Assembly: GCF_001570405.1 (NCBI RefSeq)
Contig: NZ_BBYM01000014.1
Span: forward strand, 128,756-192,755
DNA length: 64,000 nucleotides
Origin: Microtetraspora niveoalba
GTDB lineage: Bacteria; Actinomycetota; Actinomycetes; Streptosporangiales; Streptosporangiaceae
Reading direction: 5' to 3'
A program made the position numbers and the translations under genes. The notes beneath the pieces were generated by a model, which worked only from the letters and a program-made list of their open reading frames with translations, was not told the origin of the DNA and did not search any database. Of the stretch, positions 1-8,333 are shown one piece after another (the first letter of the stretch is position 1; every line of letters starts with the position of its first letter).

Positions 1-660
1 ACCGGCCTCGACGTCGGCTCTCCGTTCGACCACCCGCGCAGCGGCATCCTGTACGTCGCCAAGCACCTCCCCCAGCCGGGCCGCGACGGCCTCCCGGAGG
101 CGTACCTCGACGAGATCGCCGAGCTGATCGAGGCGGCGGGCGGGCGCACGCTGGGGTTGTTCTCCTCGATGCGGGCCGCCAAGGCCGCGACCGAGGCGCT
201 GCGCGAGCGGCTGGACGTGCCGCTGCTCTGCCAGGGCGACGACTCCACGTCGCTGCTGGTGAAGCAGTTCGCCGCCGATCCGGCGACCTGCCTCTTCGGC
301 ACCCTGTCGCTGTGGCAGGGCGTGGACGTCCCCGGCCCCTCGCTCACCCTCGTGATCATCGACCGGATCCCGTTCCCCCGCCCTGACGACCCGCTCGCGT
401 CGGCCCGGCAGCGCCACATCGCCGCCAAGGGCGGAAACGGCTTCATGTCCGTCGCCGCCACGCACGCCGCGCTGCTCCTCGCCCAGGGCGCGGGCCGGCT
501 GCTGCGGTCGATGAACGACCGGGGCGTGGTCGCGGTCCTCGATCCGCGCCTGGCCACCGCTCGCTACGCCGGCTTCCTGCTGGGCTCGCTGCCCCCGTTC
601 TGGCGCACCACCGACCCGGCGAAGGTGCGGGACGCGCTGCGCCGCCTCACCGGCTCCTGA
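1..660 (+). CDS. DinG-family ATP-dependent DNA helicase, C-terminal part (5' end outside window)
   Basis: The frame is open from the first base and stops at 660, leaving 219 residues of a superfamily 2 helicase of the DinG/XPD type. Visible landmarks are the C-terminal helicase domain: a strand with LFSSMRAAK, the segment FGTLSLWQGVDVPGPSL typical of DinG motif V, and ALLLAQGAGRLLRS, which carries the Q-x2-GR-x2-R of motif VI. Walker A and the iron-sulfur region lie upstream of the window. DinG-like helicases unwind 5'-tailed DNA or R-loops during repair. The gene converges on the MOSC gene across about 75 bases. Family is secure; the exact subfamily is not. Confidence 0.85.
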   Translation, partial: TGLDVGSPFDHPRSGILYVAKHLPQPGRDGLPEAYLDEIAELIEAAGGRTLGLFSSMRAAKAATEALRERLDVPLLCQGDDSTSLLVKQFAADPATCLFGTLSLWQGVDVPGPSLTLVIIDRIPFPRPDDPLASARQRHIAAKGGNGFMSVAATHAALLLAQGAGRLLRSMNDRGVVAVLDPRLATARYAGFLLGSLPPFWRTTDPAKVRDALRRLTGS

Positions 661-735
661 CCGGGTGCCGCTCCGGGTTCTCCCCTCGGGACGCGGACGC
701 GCCGGGACGGCGCCGTACGGGAGGCTCCGCGGGGG

Positions 736-1566
736 TCAGGAGGTCCGGGACAGAACGGTGACCGGGTCTCCGACGCCGATCTCGCCCGGCGCGCGGGGGA
801 CCAGCCGGATGCCGAACCAGGTCTTGCCGTCCCACCTGCGGTGCCTGGCCAGGGTGCGGATCGGCTCCTTCCCCTTCACCCAGGTGTCCGGGTCGATGGT
901 GGTGACCGCGCAGCGGTCGCAGATCTCCGACACCCGGAAGGCGACGTCGCCGATGCGCACTTCGGCCCAGCCGTCCTCCTCGTACGGCTCGGCGCCCTCG
1001 ACGACCACGCTGGGCCGGAAGCGTGCCATGTCCAGGGCGCCGGGGGTCTCCTCACCGCGTTCCTCCGCCCCGGCGGCGATCCACTCGTCGAGCCGCCGGA
1101 GTGACGCCGCCGACGTCAGCAGCAGGGGCGCGTCCCAGGCGAAGCTGACCACCTCTCCCGGCAGTCCTCCGTGCGCCGGGTCGATGGAGCGGCGCCGGGG
1201 GTCGTCCAGCCAGACGAGGCGGGCGGGCAGTCCGAGCAGCTCGGTGAACCAGGCGTGCGCCGTCTCGTGGGCCGCGACCGCGCGATCCAGGCCTGTGAAA
1301 CCCACAGGGACGCCGGGCCCGGACGCGGGCGGCACCACGAGGTCCGGCAGCCCCGGGGCGGCCAGGGAGAGCCCGCCGTCCGGCAGGTTCCGAGCCGTCA
1401 CGGAGAGCATGCGCGGGAACTCGCCCAGCCAGAGGTTCTCGCCGTCGTCTCCGATGACAGCCCAGCGACGGTCCCCGGCAAGCCCCCAGGGCTCGATGGT
1501 GGCGCGCTCCACCGGCATACCTGAAGCCGACTTAAGGGGATAAATGTGGATATCGCGGAGGCGCAT
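736..1566 (-). CDS. MOSC domain protein (YiiM/YcbX-like)
   Basis: A 276-residue protein with an N-terminal beta-barrel (LRDIHIYPLKSASGMPVERA) followed by a MOSC domain, as in YcbX-like proteins and the C-terminus of molybdenum cofactor sulfurase. MOSC proteins handle sulfur or reduce N-hydroxylated compounds with a molybdenum cofactor. The conserved Cys near SEICDRCAVTTIDPDT is the expected cofactor-binding residue. I chose the ATG at 1566 because TATCGT sits exactly six bases upstream, which fits a leaderless transcript; a GTG at 1602 would add 12 residues and begins inside a repeat. The exact substrate is unknown. Several molybdenum hydroxylase genes lie 40 kb away, which may or may not be related. 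Confidence 0.85.
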   Translation of the reverse strand: MRLRDIHIYPLKSASGMPVERATIEPWGLAGDRRWAVIGDDGENLWLGEFPRMLSVTARNLPDGGLSLAAPGLPDLVVPPASGPGVPVGFTGLDRAVAAHETAHAWFTELLGLPARLVWLDDPRRRSIDPAHGGLPGEVVSFAWDAPLLLTSAASLRRLDEWIAAGAEERGEETPGALDMARFRPSVVVEGAEPYEEDGWAEVRIGDVAFRVSEICDRCAVTTIDPDTWVKGKEPIRTLARHRRWDGKTWFGIRLVPRAPGEIGVGDPVTVLSRTS

Positions 1567-1572
1567 GAGCAA

Positions 1573-1578
1573 ACGATA
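1573..1578 (-). promoter_or_regulatory. -10 box of a leaderless promoter for the MOSC gene
   Basis: On the minus strand TATCGT (TANNNT) is followed by six bases and then the ATG at 1566. In actinobacteria this spacing places the transcription start on the first base of the start codon. No Shine-Dalgarno sequence is visible at a useful distance. Confidence 0.5.
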
Positions 1579-1593
1579 GAGCGCTCTCTCGGC

Positions 1594-1638
1594 GATCTCC
1601 ACCGCCTAGATCTCCACCACGTAGATCTCCACCGCGCA
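1594..1638. repeat. Three tandem 15-bp units upstream of the MOSC gene
   Basis: Three consecutive units begin with GATCTCCACC and differ only in their last five bases (GCCTA, ACGTA, GCGCA), at 1594-1608, 1609-1623 and 1624-1638. If the MOSC transcript starts at 1566, they cover about -28 to -72, where an activator or repressor would bind. A regulatory role is inference. Confidence 0.6.
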
Positions 1639-1813
1639 TCCGCTGTCTCGGTCCGCCACGCGATGCCACCCGGCGTCGCGGCGCGACCGAACCCGGCGGA
1701 GCGGCGCGAAGCCCCTGGTCCGGTCCCGGACACGTGCCCCGTGCCCCCGCGCGCCGGCCCGCTGGTCCTGCCCACGAACAGCTCAGCCACGAACCGTTCA
1801 GCCGGCGGGGGTC

Positions 1814-2143
1814 TCAGGTCTCGGAAAGCTCGAAGGGGGCGAGCAGAGAAGCCATCAGCTCGTCGGCCGTCTCGGTCGCGGCCGTCGTCGCCCGTCCGAC
1901 CGCCTCCATGATGGCCTCGGCGAGCGCGGCGGAGCCGAGGCGCATGGCCCTCGGATCGATGTACAGGTCGGCCAGGGCCCCGGTCGCGCCGACCTCCACC
2001 CGCACGTGGCCGTCCGCCGCCTCGCCCCGTCCCCGCAACTCGGCCAGCCGCTGTCCGACCTCCTCCGCCCGGCTCATGTGCTCCTGAAGACCGGCGAGGA
2101 CACGGTCGGCGTCCGGATCACCGGTCGGCGAGAACGGCATCAT
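1814..2143 (-). CDS. YbaB/EbfC family DNA-binding protein
   Basis: A 109-residue protein with the YbaB/EbfC shape: an N-terminal helix, a central beta segment (HVRVEVGATGALADLYIDPRAM) and a C-terminal helix (LAEAIMEAVGRATTAATETADELM). Family members are dimeric nucleoid-associated proteins. In actinomycetes, diverged copies often sit beside WXG100 and type VII secretion genes, as here. It is the last gene of the WXG100 operon, 92 bases after the larger WXG100-like gene. AGGAG seven bases before the ATG supports the start. Whether it still binds DNA or acts as a partner of the WXG proteins cannot be told from sequence. Confidence 0.8.
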   Translation of the reverse strand: MMPFSPTGDPDADRVLAGLQEHMSRAEEVGQRLAELRGRGEAADGHVRVEVGATGALADLYIDPRAMRLGSAALAEAIMEAVGRATTAATETADELMASLLAPFELSET

Positions 2144-2235
2144 GCGCTGTCTCCTGTCTTCTCGTTCTCCTGCCCCGATGCCGTTGTCCTTGAGCGCCCG
2201 TCACCGGGCGCCCCGCTCCGCACTGCCCCTCCCGA

Positions 2236-3171
2236 TCACGGGCCCGCGCTCTTGGGGGGCTGAACCGGCTTCGCCGTCCGCGCGCCGTGAGCGATGATCT
2301 TGGCGATCCACTGCTCCAGGGTCGGAGCGGCCGGCTCGCCCTGCAGGGCGTTGTCGATCACCGTGTACATGGCGGATCCGGTGAGCCGGGACAGCAGGTT
2401 GGCGGTGGGACCGACGGGCACACCGGCGACCTTGGTCAGGTCGTAGACGCCGTTGAAGGCCATGTTCGCCCCGAAACCCCGCCCGAACTGCACCGCGTTC
2501 TCGCCCAGGGAGGTGACCTCGTTGCCGTTGAAGTCCTTCTTCACACCGGCGATCTCGAAGATGCTCCACTGGATGATCTGCTGGCCGCCCGCGTACCCGA
2601 GGCTGTCGCCCAGGTAATAGAACGAGTTGTAGATGATCTTCTCGACGCTCAGCTTGAAGAGCTTCTTCTGCAGGATCGCCCGTCCCCTGAACGCCTTCTC
2701 GATGATCTGCTTCTGCACGAGGGAGCCGACTCCCGCGGTGCCCCACCCCCAGGCCACGGTGAAGAGGATGTTCACCAGCATCTGGACCGCGAGAACGATG
2801 AGCACATAGCGGGTGATCTCCACCGCCTTCGCGTACTCCCGGCACGCCTTGGCCACCGCCCGGCAGTAGGTGGCGATGTCACCGGGATAGGCGGCGAACC
2901 TGCCGGTCCACATGTTCCTGAACGCGTCCACCGCCGGGCCCGAGTTGTTCGCGAGCACCCCCGCCACCGCGTCGTTCGCGTCGCCGCGGGTCCGCTCGAT
3001 CGCGGCGGCGAGCCCCTCCCAGATCTCGGCGGCCTCACGCAGCCTGCCGGGATCCCCCTCCGGCCACTCGACGGCGAGCGTCGACGTGACGAACGCGGCG
3101 CTGCCCACCGAGCCGATGCCCATCGCGGTCCCGAACGGATGGGCCTTGACGAAGCCCAGGGCGCGGCTCAT
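2236..3171 (-). CDS. WXG100-like (CpnT N-terminal-type) domain protein with membrane segments
   Basis: 311 residues. The first part (about 30-130) reads as a helical hairpin of the WXG100 / outer-membrane-channel-CpnT N-terminal type: LREAAEIWEGLAAAIE, then FRNMWTGRF as the W-x-G turn. A hydrophobic stretch follows at about 140-170 (YVLIVLAVQMLVNILFTVAW). The remainder holds small glycine-rich stretches (GVGSLVQKQIIEKAF, GRGFGANMAFNGVYDL) similar to the middle of actinomycete polymorphic toxins, but no toxin catalytic motif is visible at the C-terminus. Its ATG overlaps the stop of the upstream WXG100 gene (ATGA), so the two are translationally coupled. Probable type VII secretion substrate or partner; function unknown. 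Confidence 0.6.
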   Translation of the reverse strand: MSRALGFVKAHPFGTAMGIGSVGSAAFVTSTLAVEWPEGDPGRLREAAEIWEGLAAAIERTRGDANDAVAGVLANNSGPAVDAFRNMWTGRFAAYPGDIATYCRAVAKACREYAKAVEITRYVLIVLAVQMLVNILFTVAWGWGTAGVGSLVQKQIIEKAFRGRAILQKKLFKLSVEKIIYNSFYYLGDSLGYAGGQQIIQWSIFEIAGVKKDFNGNEVTSLGENAVQFGRGFGANMAFNGVYDLTKVAGVPVGPTANLLSRLTGSAMYTVIDNALQGEPAAPTLEQWIAKIIAHGARTAKPVQPPKSAGP

Positions 3172-3554
3172 CTCAGCTCCGCCTCCGTGACGGGGACCGC
3201 GACCTCCGGCCCCTTGATCTCGGTGACGAGGGCGGCGACGGACGCCCAGTCCGCCCCGCCGATGTTCAGCGCCATCGCGTCGAGATTGGCGCCGATGGCA
3301 CGGTAGCCGTCCCTGACATGCGCGACGTGCTCTGCCGCCTCCTTGACGGCCGCCCGGTAGCCCTTGCCCTCCTCGGTCCCCGCGAACGTACGGCCGGCGT
3401 CGTCGCCGCCCCAGAAGTTCCCCAGGTCCCGAAGGCCGGCCATGGCGCGGGTGAGCGCCGTCTCCAGCGCGTCTCCCTGGTCGCGGAACTCTCCCGCCTG
3501 CCTGTTCAGGCTTGTGTGGCTGATGCTCGTCTCATCGGAACCCGGGTGGGGCAA
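3168..3554 (-). CDS. WXG100 family protein
   Basis: 128 residues with two predicted helices flanking GNFWGGDDAGRTF, the W-x-G turn that defines WXG100 (ESAT-6-like) proteins, and a Y-x3-E-like tail region (GKGYRAAVKEAAEHV). Such proteins are secreted as helical-hairpin dimers by type VII systems. A longer frame opens at 3608, but I chose the TTG at 3554 because a perfect AAGGAGG (3560-3566) sits five bases upstream of it and no other start has a ribosome site. It heads an operon with the WXG100-like 311-residue protein (4-base overlap) and the YbaB-type gene. No EccC ATPase or other secretion component is in this window. Confidence 0.75.
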   Translation of the reverse strand: MPHPGSDETSISHTSLNRQAGEFRDQGDALETALTRAMAGLRDLGNFWGGDDAGRTFAGTEEGKGYRAAVKEAAEHVAHVRDGYRAIGANLDAMALNIGGADWASVAALVTEIKGPEVAVPVTEAELR

Positions 3555-3559
3555 GCCGA

Positions 3560-3566
3560 CCTCCTT
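3560..3566 (-). promoter_or_regulatory. Shine-Dalgarno site that fixes the WXG100 start
   Basis: AAGGAGG on the minus strand, five bases before a TTG codon. It is among the strongest ribosome sites in the window and decides the start of the WXG100 gene against longer readings. Confidence 0.7.
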
Positions 3567-3690
3567 GCCGATGCACCGGGAAGGCCGACGCATCACGAAA
3601 CGACGCAAGAGACGCTATTCGCCCCTTGTTACGCCGGAATTCCCCCAGCCGTCATTTCCCGGTTAACTGACTCCCGACACCCACAAATAT

Positions 3691-4488
3691 TTACAAATCG
3701 CCGGAATCGACCGGCATCAAATCGGGGCGCTTGGCGGCGAGACCGTCACCTGACGACTTTCCGGTGAGCCGGCGACCGATCCACGGGACGAGGTGCTCCC
3801 GCACCCACAGCGCGTCCTCACGGCGCTTCGCCCGAGCGTCGACCTCCTCGCGCGGCGGCCACTCCGCGCGCCACGTGTCCTCGCCCGGCACGCCGAGCAC
3901 GTCGAGGACCTTCGCCGCGACCATGCGGTGGCCGTGCTCGTTCATGTGCAACCGGTCCTCGCTCCACGCCCGCCAGTCGCGCAGCCCCTGCATCGACCAC
4001 TGGTCGACGAGGCGGCAGCCGTACAGGTCGGCGATCGAGCGGATGTGCAGGTAGAACGTGGCGAACTTGCCCCGCGCCCGCCGCATGATCGGCGTGTCGC
4101 GCGGATCGACCCCGGTGAACAGCAGCACCTCCGCGCCGCTGCCGCGCAGATCGCGTACGGCCGCCGCCAGCTTCTTGGCCATCCGGTCCGGGTCGCTGCC
4201 CGGACGGAGCAGGTCGTTGCCTCCGGCGCAGAAACTGATGAGATCGGGCCTCATCCCGATGGCGAGGGGCACCTGATGCTCGACGATCTGGTCGAGGAGC
4301 TTCCCGCGGACCGCCAGGTTGGCGTATCGGAAGCCGGGCTGCAGCCGTCCGAGACGTTCGGCCACGCGGTCGGCCCAGCCGCGGTACCTCTCGGCCTCCC
4401 CGGGGCTCGCGCCCGCCGCGGCGACCGGGGGGTCGTTGAGCCCCTCGGTGAAGCTGTCCCCGACGGCCACGAACGACGTGTAGGCCAC
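3691..4488 (-). CDS. SGNH/GDSL-family hydrolase
   Basis: 265 residues with all four blocks of the SGNH family: block I VAVGDSFTEGLND with the nucleophile Ser near residue 11, block II with the Gly in NLAVRGK, block III CAGGNDLL (G-x-N-D), and block V DRLHMNEHGH with the catalytic Asp-His. These enzymes hydrolyse esters of lipids, sugars or thioesters. No signal peptide is visible, so it is probably cytoplasmic. The GTG start has AAGAGGGGG six bases upstream. It follows aroQ in the same direction after 128 bases and is not an obvious shikimate gene. The substrate is unknown. Confidence 0.88.
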   Translation of the reverse strand: MAYTSFVAVGDSFTEGLNDPPVAAAGASPGEAERYRGWADRVAERLGRLQPGFRYANLAVRGKLLDQIVEHQVPLAIGMRPDLISFCAGGNDLLRPGSDPDRMAKKLAAAVRDLRGSGAEVLLFTGVDPRDTPIMRRARGKFATFYLHIRSIADLYGCRLVDQWSMQGLRDWRAWSEDRLHMNEHGHRMVAAKVLDVLGVPGEDTWRAEWPPREEVDARAKRREDALWVREHLVPWIGRRLTGKSSGDGLAAKRPDLMPVDSGDL

Positions 4489-4616
4489 GCCAACCCCCTC
4501 TTGTCAGCCCTTCCTCGACCGGCGCCGGCGATTCGCGCCGCGGAACGGCACGAATCAACCGAGCTTTCGTCTAGTTTTCCCCATGCCGGTCGCTCGGGCG
4601 AAACGCGGGGTGCCCG

Positions 4617-5051
4617 TCAGTCCTGGAGCTCGGCGATCGCCCGCAGCGCGAGGACGTACGAGCTCATGCCGAACCCGGCGATCGTGCCCGTGGCGACGGC
4701 CGCCACGACCGAGGTGTGCCGGAACTCCTCGCGCGCGTTCGGGTTGGAGATGTGCACCTCCACGAGCGGCGCGGTCCGCTGGGCGATGGCGTCGCGCAGC
4801 GCGTACGAGTAGTGCGTGAACGCGGCGGGGTTGAGCACGACGGGGATCTTGCCGTCCGCCGCCTCGTGAATCCACCCGATGAGCTCCGCCTCGTCGTCGG
4901 TCTGCCGGACCTCGACGGACAGCCCCAGCTCGCGGCCGGTCTCGCGGCAGAGCGCGGCCAGGTCCTCCAGGGTCTGCGCGCCGTACACGTCCGGCTCGCG
5001 GCTTCCCAGGCGTCCCAGGTTGGGACCGTTCAGGACCAGCACGGGCCTCAT
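4617..5051 (-). CDS. aroQ: 3-dehydroquinate dehydratase, type II
   Basis: 144 residues, the usual length for the dodecameric type II enzyme of the shikimate pathway (3-dehydroquinate to 3-dehydroshikimate). The N-terminus [19 protein letters not shown] carries the lid Arg and the catalytic Tyr; [16 protein letters not shown] and [16 protein letters not shown] supply the substrate-binding Asn and the catalytic His. The usual G-A-Y of the second motif reads A-A-F here, a mild divergence. The frame remains open far upstream, but homology begins at the ATG at 5051, preceded by GAAGGCGG. It is the last aro gene of the cluster, 73 bases after aroB. Confidence 0.95.
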   Translation of the reverse strand: MRPVLVLNGPNLGRLGSREPDVYGAQTLEDLAALCRETGRELGLSVEVRQTDDEAELIGWIHEAADGKIPVVLNPAAFTHYSYALRDAIAQRTAPLVEVHISNPNAREEFRHTSVVAAVATGTIAGFGMSSYVLALRAIAELQD

Positions 5052-5124
5052 CGGAGCACCGCCTTCACATGTGAGCCGGAGTCGGAGGAGCCGGGGCCGC
5101 ATACCCCGGGAAAACGCACGACGT

Positions 5125-6201
5125 TCACCGGGCGACCTCGTGGTAGGCGGCCTCCAGCAGTTCCTCGGCCGGGTCCTCCAGCCGGGACGGCCGGGCGAGC
5201 CCGTCCAGCACCACGAACCGCAGCCGCGCTCCCCGGCTCTTCTTGTCGACCCGCATGTGGTCGCGCAGCGCGGGCCACGCCTCCCGCCGGTACGCGGTGG
5301 GAAGACCGACGGAGGTGAGGATGGACCGCGTCCGCTCGACGATGTCGCTGCCGATCCGGCCGTCCAGCCGGGACAGCTCCGCGGCGTAGACCAGGCCGAT
5401 GGCGACGGCCTCGCCGTGCCGGATGTGGTAGTCCTCGACCCGCTCGATCGCGTGGGCGAGCGTGTGGCCGTAGTTGAGGATCTCTCTGAGCCCGCTCTCA
5501 CGCAGGTCGGCCCCGACGACGTCGGCCTTGACCTGGACCTTCCGTTCGATCAGCTCACGCGTGTGGCCGCCCTCGGGGGTGCAGGCGCCGGCCGGGTCGT
5601 CCTCGATCAGCCGGAGGATCTCCGGGTCCGCGATGAAACCCCCCTTGATGATCTCGGCGAGACCCGCGACGTAGTCCTCCCGCGGCACGGTGACCAGCGT
5701 GGCGAGGTCGCACAGGACGCCCTTCGGCGGGTGGAAGGAGCCGACCAGGTTCTTGCCCTCGGGGGTGTTGATGCCGGTCTTGCCGCCGACGGCCGCGTCG
5801 ACCATCGCGAGCAGCGTGGTGGGGACCTGCACGACCTGGATGCCGCGCAGCCAGGTGGCCGCCACGAAACCGGCGAGGTCGGTGGTCGCTCCCCCGCCGA
5901 CGCCGACGACCGCGTCGGACCTCGTCACACCGTACCGGCCGAGCGACGACCACAGCTCGGCGGCGACATGGACCGACTTGGCCTGCTCGCCGTCGGGCAC
6001 GGGCAGCGCGACGACCTCGTATCCGGCCGACTCCAGCACGCCGCAGACCGGGCGGGAGATCTCGGGCAGGCTCGCCGGGTGGATCACCGCGACGGTGCGC
6101 ACCGCGGCGCTGAGCAGCCCGGGCAGCTCCCCGAGGATGCCGGTGCCGACGACCACGTCGTACGGGCTGTCCCCCCGGACGGTGATGCGCGTGGCGGTCA
6201 C
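5125..6201 (-). CDS. aroB: 3-dehydroquinate synthase
   Basis: 358 residues, full length. It converts DAHP to 3-dehydroquinate using NAD and a divalent metal. Family landmarks are [21 protein letters not shown] (NAD-binding region), the metal ligands in [11 protein letters not shown] and HGEAVAIG, and [10 protein letters not shown] before the active-site loop. The GTG start at 6201 has GAGGTGG a few bases upstream. It sits between aroK (130 bases upstream) and aroQ (73 bases downstream) on the same strand, so the four aro genes are probably cotranscribed. Confidence 0.96.
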   Translation of the reverse strand: MTATRITVRGDSPYDVVVGTGILGELPGLLSAAVRTVAVIHPASLPEISRPVCGVLESAGYEVVALPVPDGEQAKSVHVAAELWSSLGRYGVTRSDAVVGVGGGATTDLAGFVAATWLRGIQVVQVPTTLLAMVDAAVGGKTGINTPEGKNLVGSFHPPKGVLCDLATLVTVPREDYVAGLAEIIKGGFIADPEILRLIEDDPAGACTPEGGHTRELIERKVQVKADVVGADLRESGLREILNYGHTLAHAIERVEDYHIRHGEAVAIGLVYAAELSRLDGRIGSDIVERTRSILTSVGLPTAYRREAWPALRDHMRVDKKSRGARLRFVVLDGLARPSRLEDPAEELLEAAYHEVAR

Positions 6202-6331
6202 GACGCCACCTCACCGGAACGCGACGGCACGCGAGGGACGGCGAGCGGCGCCGTGTACGCCCGGGTGCGGCCCGCGCGATCGGCAGGGCGGACCCCGTGC
6301 GCGCGGTGGCCGCGGTGGGCCCGGTGGCCGC

Positions 6332-6850
6332 TCATCCCAGCTCCTTCGCGATCTCGGCGACGATGTCGGCGGGCTCGCGCTCGTCGGTGACCACGATCAC
6401 CCTGGCCAGCCGCTCGTAGATCGGCCGGCGTTCCTCCATCAGCTTCCTGAGCCGGCTGCGCGGGTTCAGCACGAGCAGCGGGCGGGCGGAGGCGAGCCCG
6501 ACCCGCTTGACCGCCTGGTCGAGCTTCACCTGCAGGTAGACGACCCGGTGCCCGGCGAGCGCCTCCTGGGTCGAAGCGTCGAGGATCGCACCGCCGCCCA
6601 GCGACAGGACACCCTCGTGCTCCTCAAGGGCGGTCCGTACGGCGACCGCCTCCAGCTCGCGGAACCGCTCCTCGCCGTCCTCGACGAACACGTCGCTCAC
6701 CGACTTGCCCGCGACCGCCTCGACGTCGGCGTCCGTGTCGCGGAACCCGACGCCGAGGTGCTCGGCCAGCAAGGTGCCGATCGTGGTCTTGCCTGATCCC
6801 GGCGGTCCGATGAGGACCGCGGCGGGCCGCCGCTGTTCTGCCGATTGCAT
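6332..6850 (-). CDS. aroK: Shikimate kinase
   Basis: 172 residues. It phosphorylates shikimate at the 3-hydroxyl using ATP. Walker A is GPPGSGKT (about 15-22), followed by FRDTDADVE (shikimate-binding D-x-D), the Arg in EERFRELEAVAV, the glycine loop LSLGGGAI and the lid region RPLLVLNPRSRLRKLMEERRP. The ATG at 6850 lies nine bases after AAGG; a GTG six bases further upstream is possible and adds two residues. It follows aroC after about 85 bases. Confidence 0.96.
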   Translation of the reverse strand: MQSAEQRRPAAVLIGPPGSGKTTIGTLLAEHLGVGFRDTDADVEAVAGKSVSDVFVEDGEERFRELEAVAVRTALEEHEGVLSLGGGAILDASTQEALAGHRVVYLQVKLDQAVKRVGLASARPLLVLNPRSRLRKLMEERRPIYERLARVIVVTDEREPADIVAEIAKELG

Positions 6851-6935
6851 GGTCACGAACCTTATCGAGCCTTTCCGGCCCCCACCGGGCCGGGCGTACG
6901 CGGATGTCGTGGAGCTGTCCCGCCGTCCTTGGCGG

Positions 6936-8114
6936 CTACTTGATGATCAGGGAGGAGAGGTAGCCGGACAGGTTCCTGGCGACCTCCTCCACCGAGTCGC
7001 CGCCGAACTTCTCCAGGGCCGTGTCGGCGAGCACCAGGGCGACCATCGCCTCGGCCACGATGGCGGCCGCGGGCACCGCGCACACGTCCGACCGCTCGTG
7101 GTGCGCCTTGGCGGCCTCACCGGTCAGCACGTCGACCGTGGCGAGCGCCCGCGGCACGGTGGAGATCGGCTTCATCGCGGCGCTGACCCGCAACGGCTCG
7201 CCGTTGGTCATGCCGCCCTCGATGCCGCCGGCGCGGTTGGTGACCCTGCGCACGCCGTCCGGCGTGTTGACGATCTCGTCGTGAGCGCGGGACCCGGGAC
7301 GGCGGGCCGTCTCGAACCCGTCTCCGACGGCGACGCCCTTGATCGCCTGGATGCCCATGAGCGCGCCCGCGAGGCGGGCGTCCACGCGCCGGTCCCACTG
7401 CCCGTAGCCGCCGATGCCCGGCGGAAGCCCGTACGCGACGACCTCGACGACGCCGCCCAGCGTGTCGCCGTCCTTGTGGGCCTTGTCGATCTCGGCGACC
7501 ATGGCGGCGCTCGCGGCCGGGTCGAAGCAGCGCACCGGATCCTCGTCGACGGCGGCGAGGTCCTTGGGCTCGGGGATCACACCCTCGGGGGCGGCCGCGC
7601 CGCCGATGGAGACCACGTGGCTGACGATCTCGACGCCGAGCGCCTGCTTGAGGAAGTTGCGGGCGACCTGGCCGAGAGCGACCCGGGCCGCGGTCTCCCG
7701 CGCGCTCGCCCGGTCGAGCACGGGACGGGCGTCGTCGAAGCCGTACTTCTGCATCCCGGCGAGGTCGGCGTGGCCCGGCCGGGGTCGCGACCTGGGCGCG
7801 TTGCGCGCCTGGCCCTCGAGCACCGCCGGGTCCACCGGGTCGGCGGCCATCACGGTCTCCCACTTGGGCCACTCCGTGTTGCCGATCCTCACGGCGACGG
7901 GCGAGCCGAGCGTGCGGCCGTGCCGGACGCCGCCGACCACGGTCACGACGTCCTGCTCGAACTTCATCCGCGCCCCACGGCCGTAACCGAGGCGGCGACG
8001 GCGCAGCGCATCGTCCAGGTCGGCCGTGGTCACCTCCACCCCGGCGGGCAGTCCTTCGAGGATCGCGACGAGTTCGGGGCCATGGGACTCCCCGGCGGTC
8101 AACCAGCGCAGCAT
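6936..8114 (-). CDS. aroC: Chorismate synthase
   Basis: 392 residues. The enzyme eliminates phosphate from EPSP to give chorismate with reduced FMN. Signature stretches include [14 protein letters not shown] at the N-terminus, [12 protein letters not shown], the [13 protein letters not shown] segment and the [12 protein letters not shown] helix with FMN-binding residues. The length matches actinobacterial AroC. It lies downstream of the prepilin peptidase gene, separated by 216 bases that contain an unusual 66-base repeat, and upstream of aroK in the same direction. Confidence 0.97.
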   Translation of the reverse strand: MLRWLTAGESHGPELVAILEGLPAGVEVTTADLDDALRRRRLGYGRGARMKFEQDVVTVVGGVRHGRTLGSPVAVRIGNTEWPKWETVMAADPVDPAVLEGQARNAPRSRPRPGHADLAGMQKYGFDDARPVLDRASARETAARVALGQVARNFLKQALGVEIVSHVVSIGGAAAPEGVIPEPKDLAAVDEDPVRCFDPAASAAMVAEIDKAHKDGDTLGGVVEVVAYGLPPGIGGYGQWDRRVDARLAGALMGIQAIKGVAVGDGFETARRPGSRAHDEIVNTPDGVRRVTNRAGGIEGGMTNGEPLRVSAAMKPISTVPRALATVDVLTGEAAKAHHERSDVCAVPAAAIVAEAMVALVLADTALEKFGGDSVEEVARNLSGYLSSLIIK

Positions 8115-8195
8115 GATGACAAGTCTTCCATGTGTCCCACACTGCGACGTCCCTCCCGCTCACCAGGCGAGACGGCGATCTCGTCCGAACCCTCT

Positions 8196-8333
8196 GTTCA
8201 GGGGAGCCGAGCCACCCGCTGAGGGCATTCCGAGCTCCTGTCCAAGGGGTCCGGCCCCCGGGTTCAGGGACACCGAGCCACCCGCCCAGGCGATTCCGAG
8301 CTCCTGTTCAACGGATCCGAGTCCCCGGGTTCA
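8196..8333. repeat. Two imperfect 66-67-bp tandem units between prepilin peptidase gene and aroC
   Basis: Units begin at GTTCA 8196, 8262 and (partial) 8329. They share GCCGAGCCACCCG / ACCGAGCCACCCG and ATTCCGAGCTCCTGT, each then running into a C/G-rich block ending CCCCCGGG or TCCCCGGG. Each unit also contains a degenerate half-copy of its own start (GTCCAAGGGGTCCGG, GTTCAACGGATCCGAG). The third copy runs into the stop codon of the prepilin peptidase gene. No coding frame explains it. It occupies the leader region of aroC. Confidence 0.75.
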
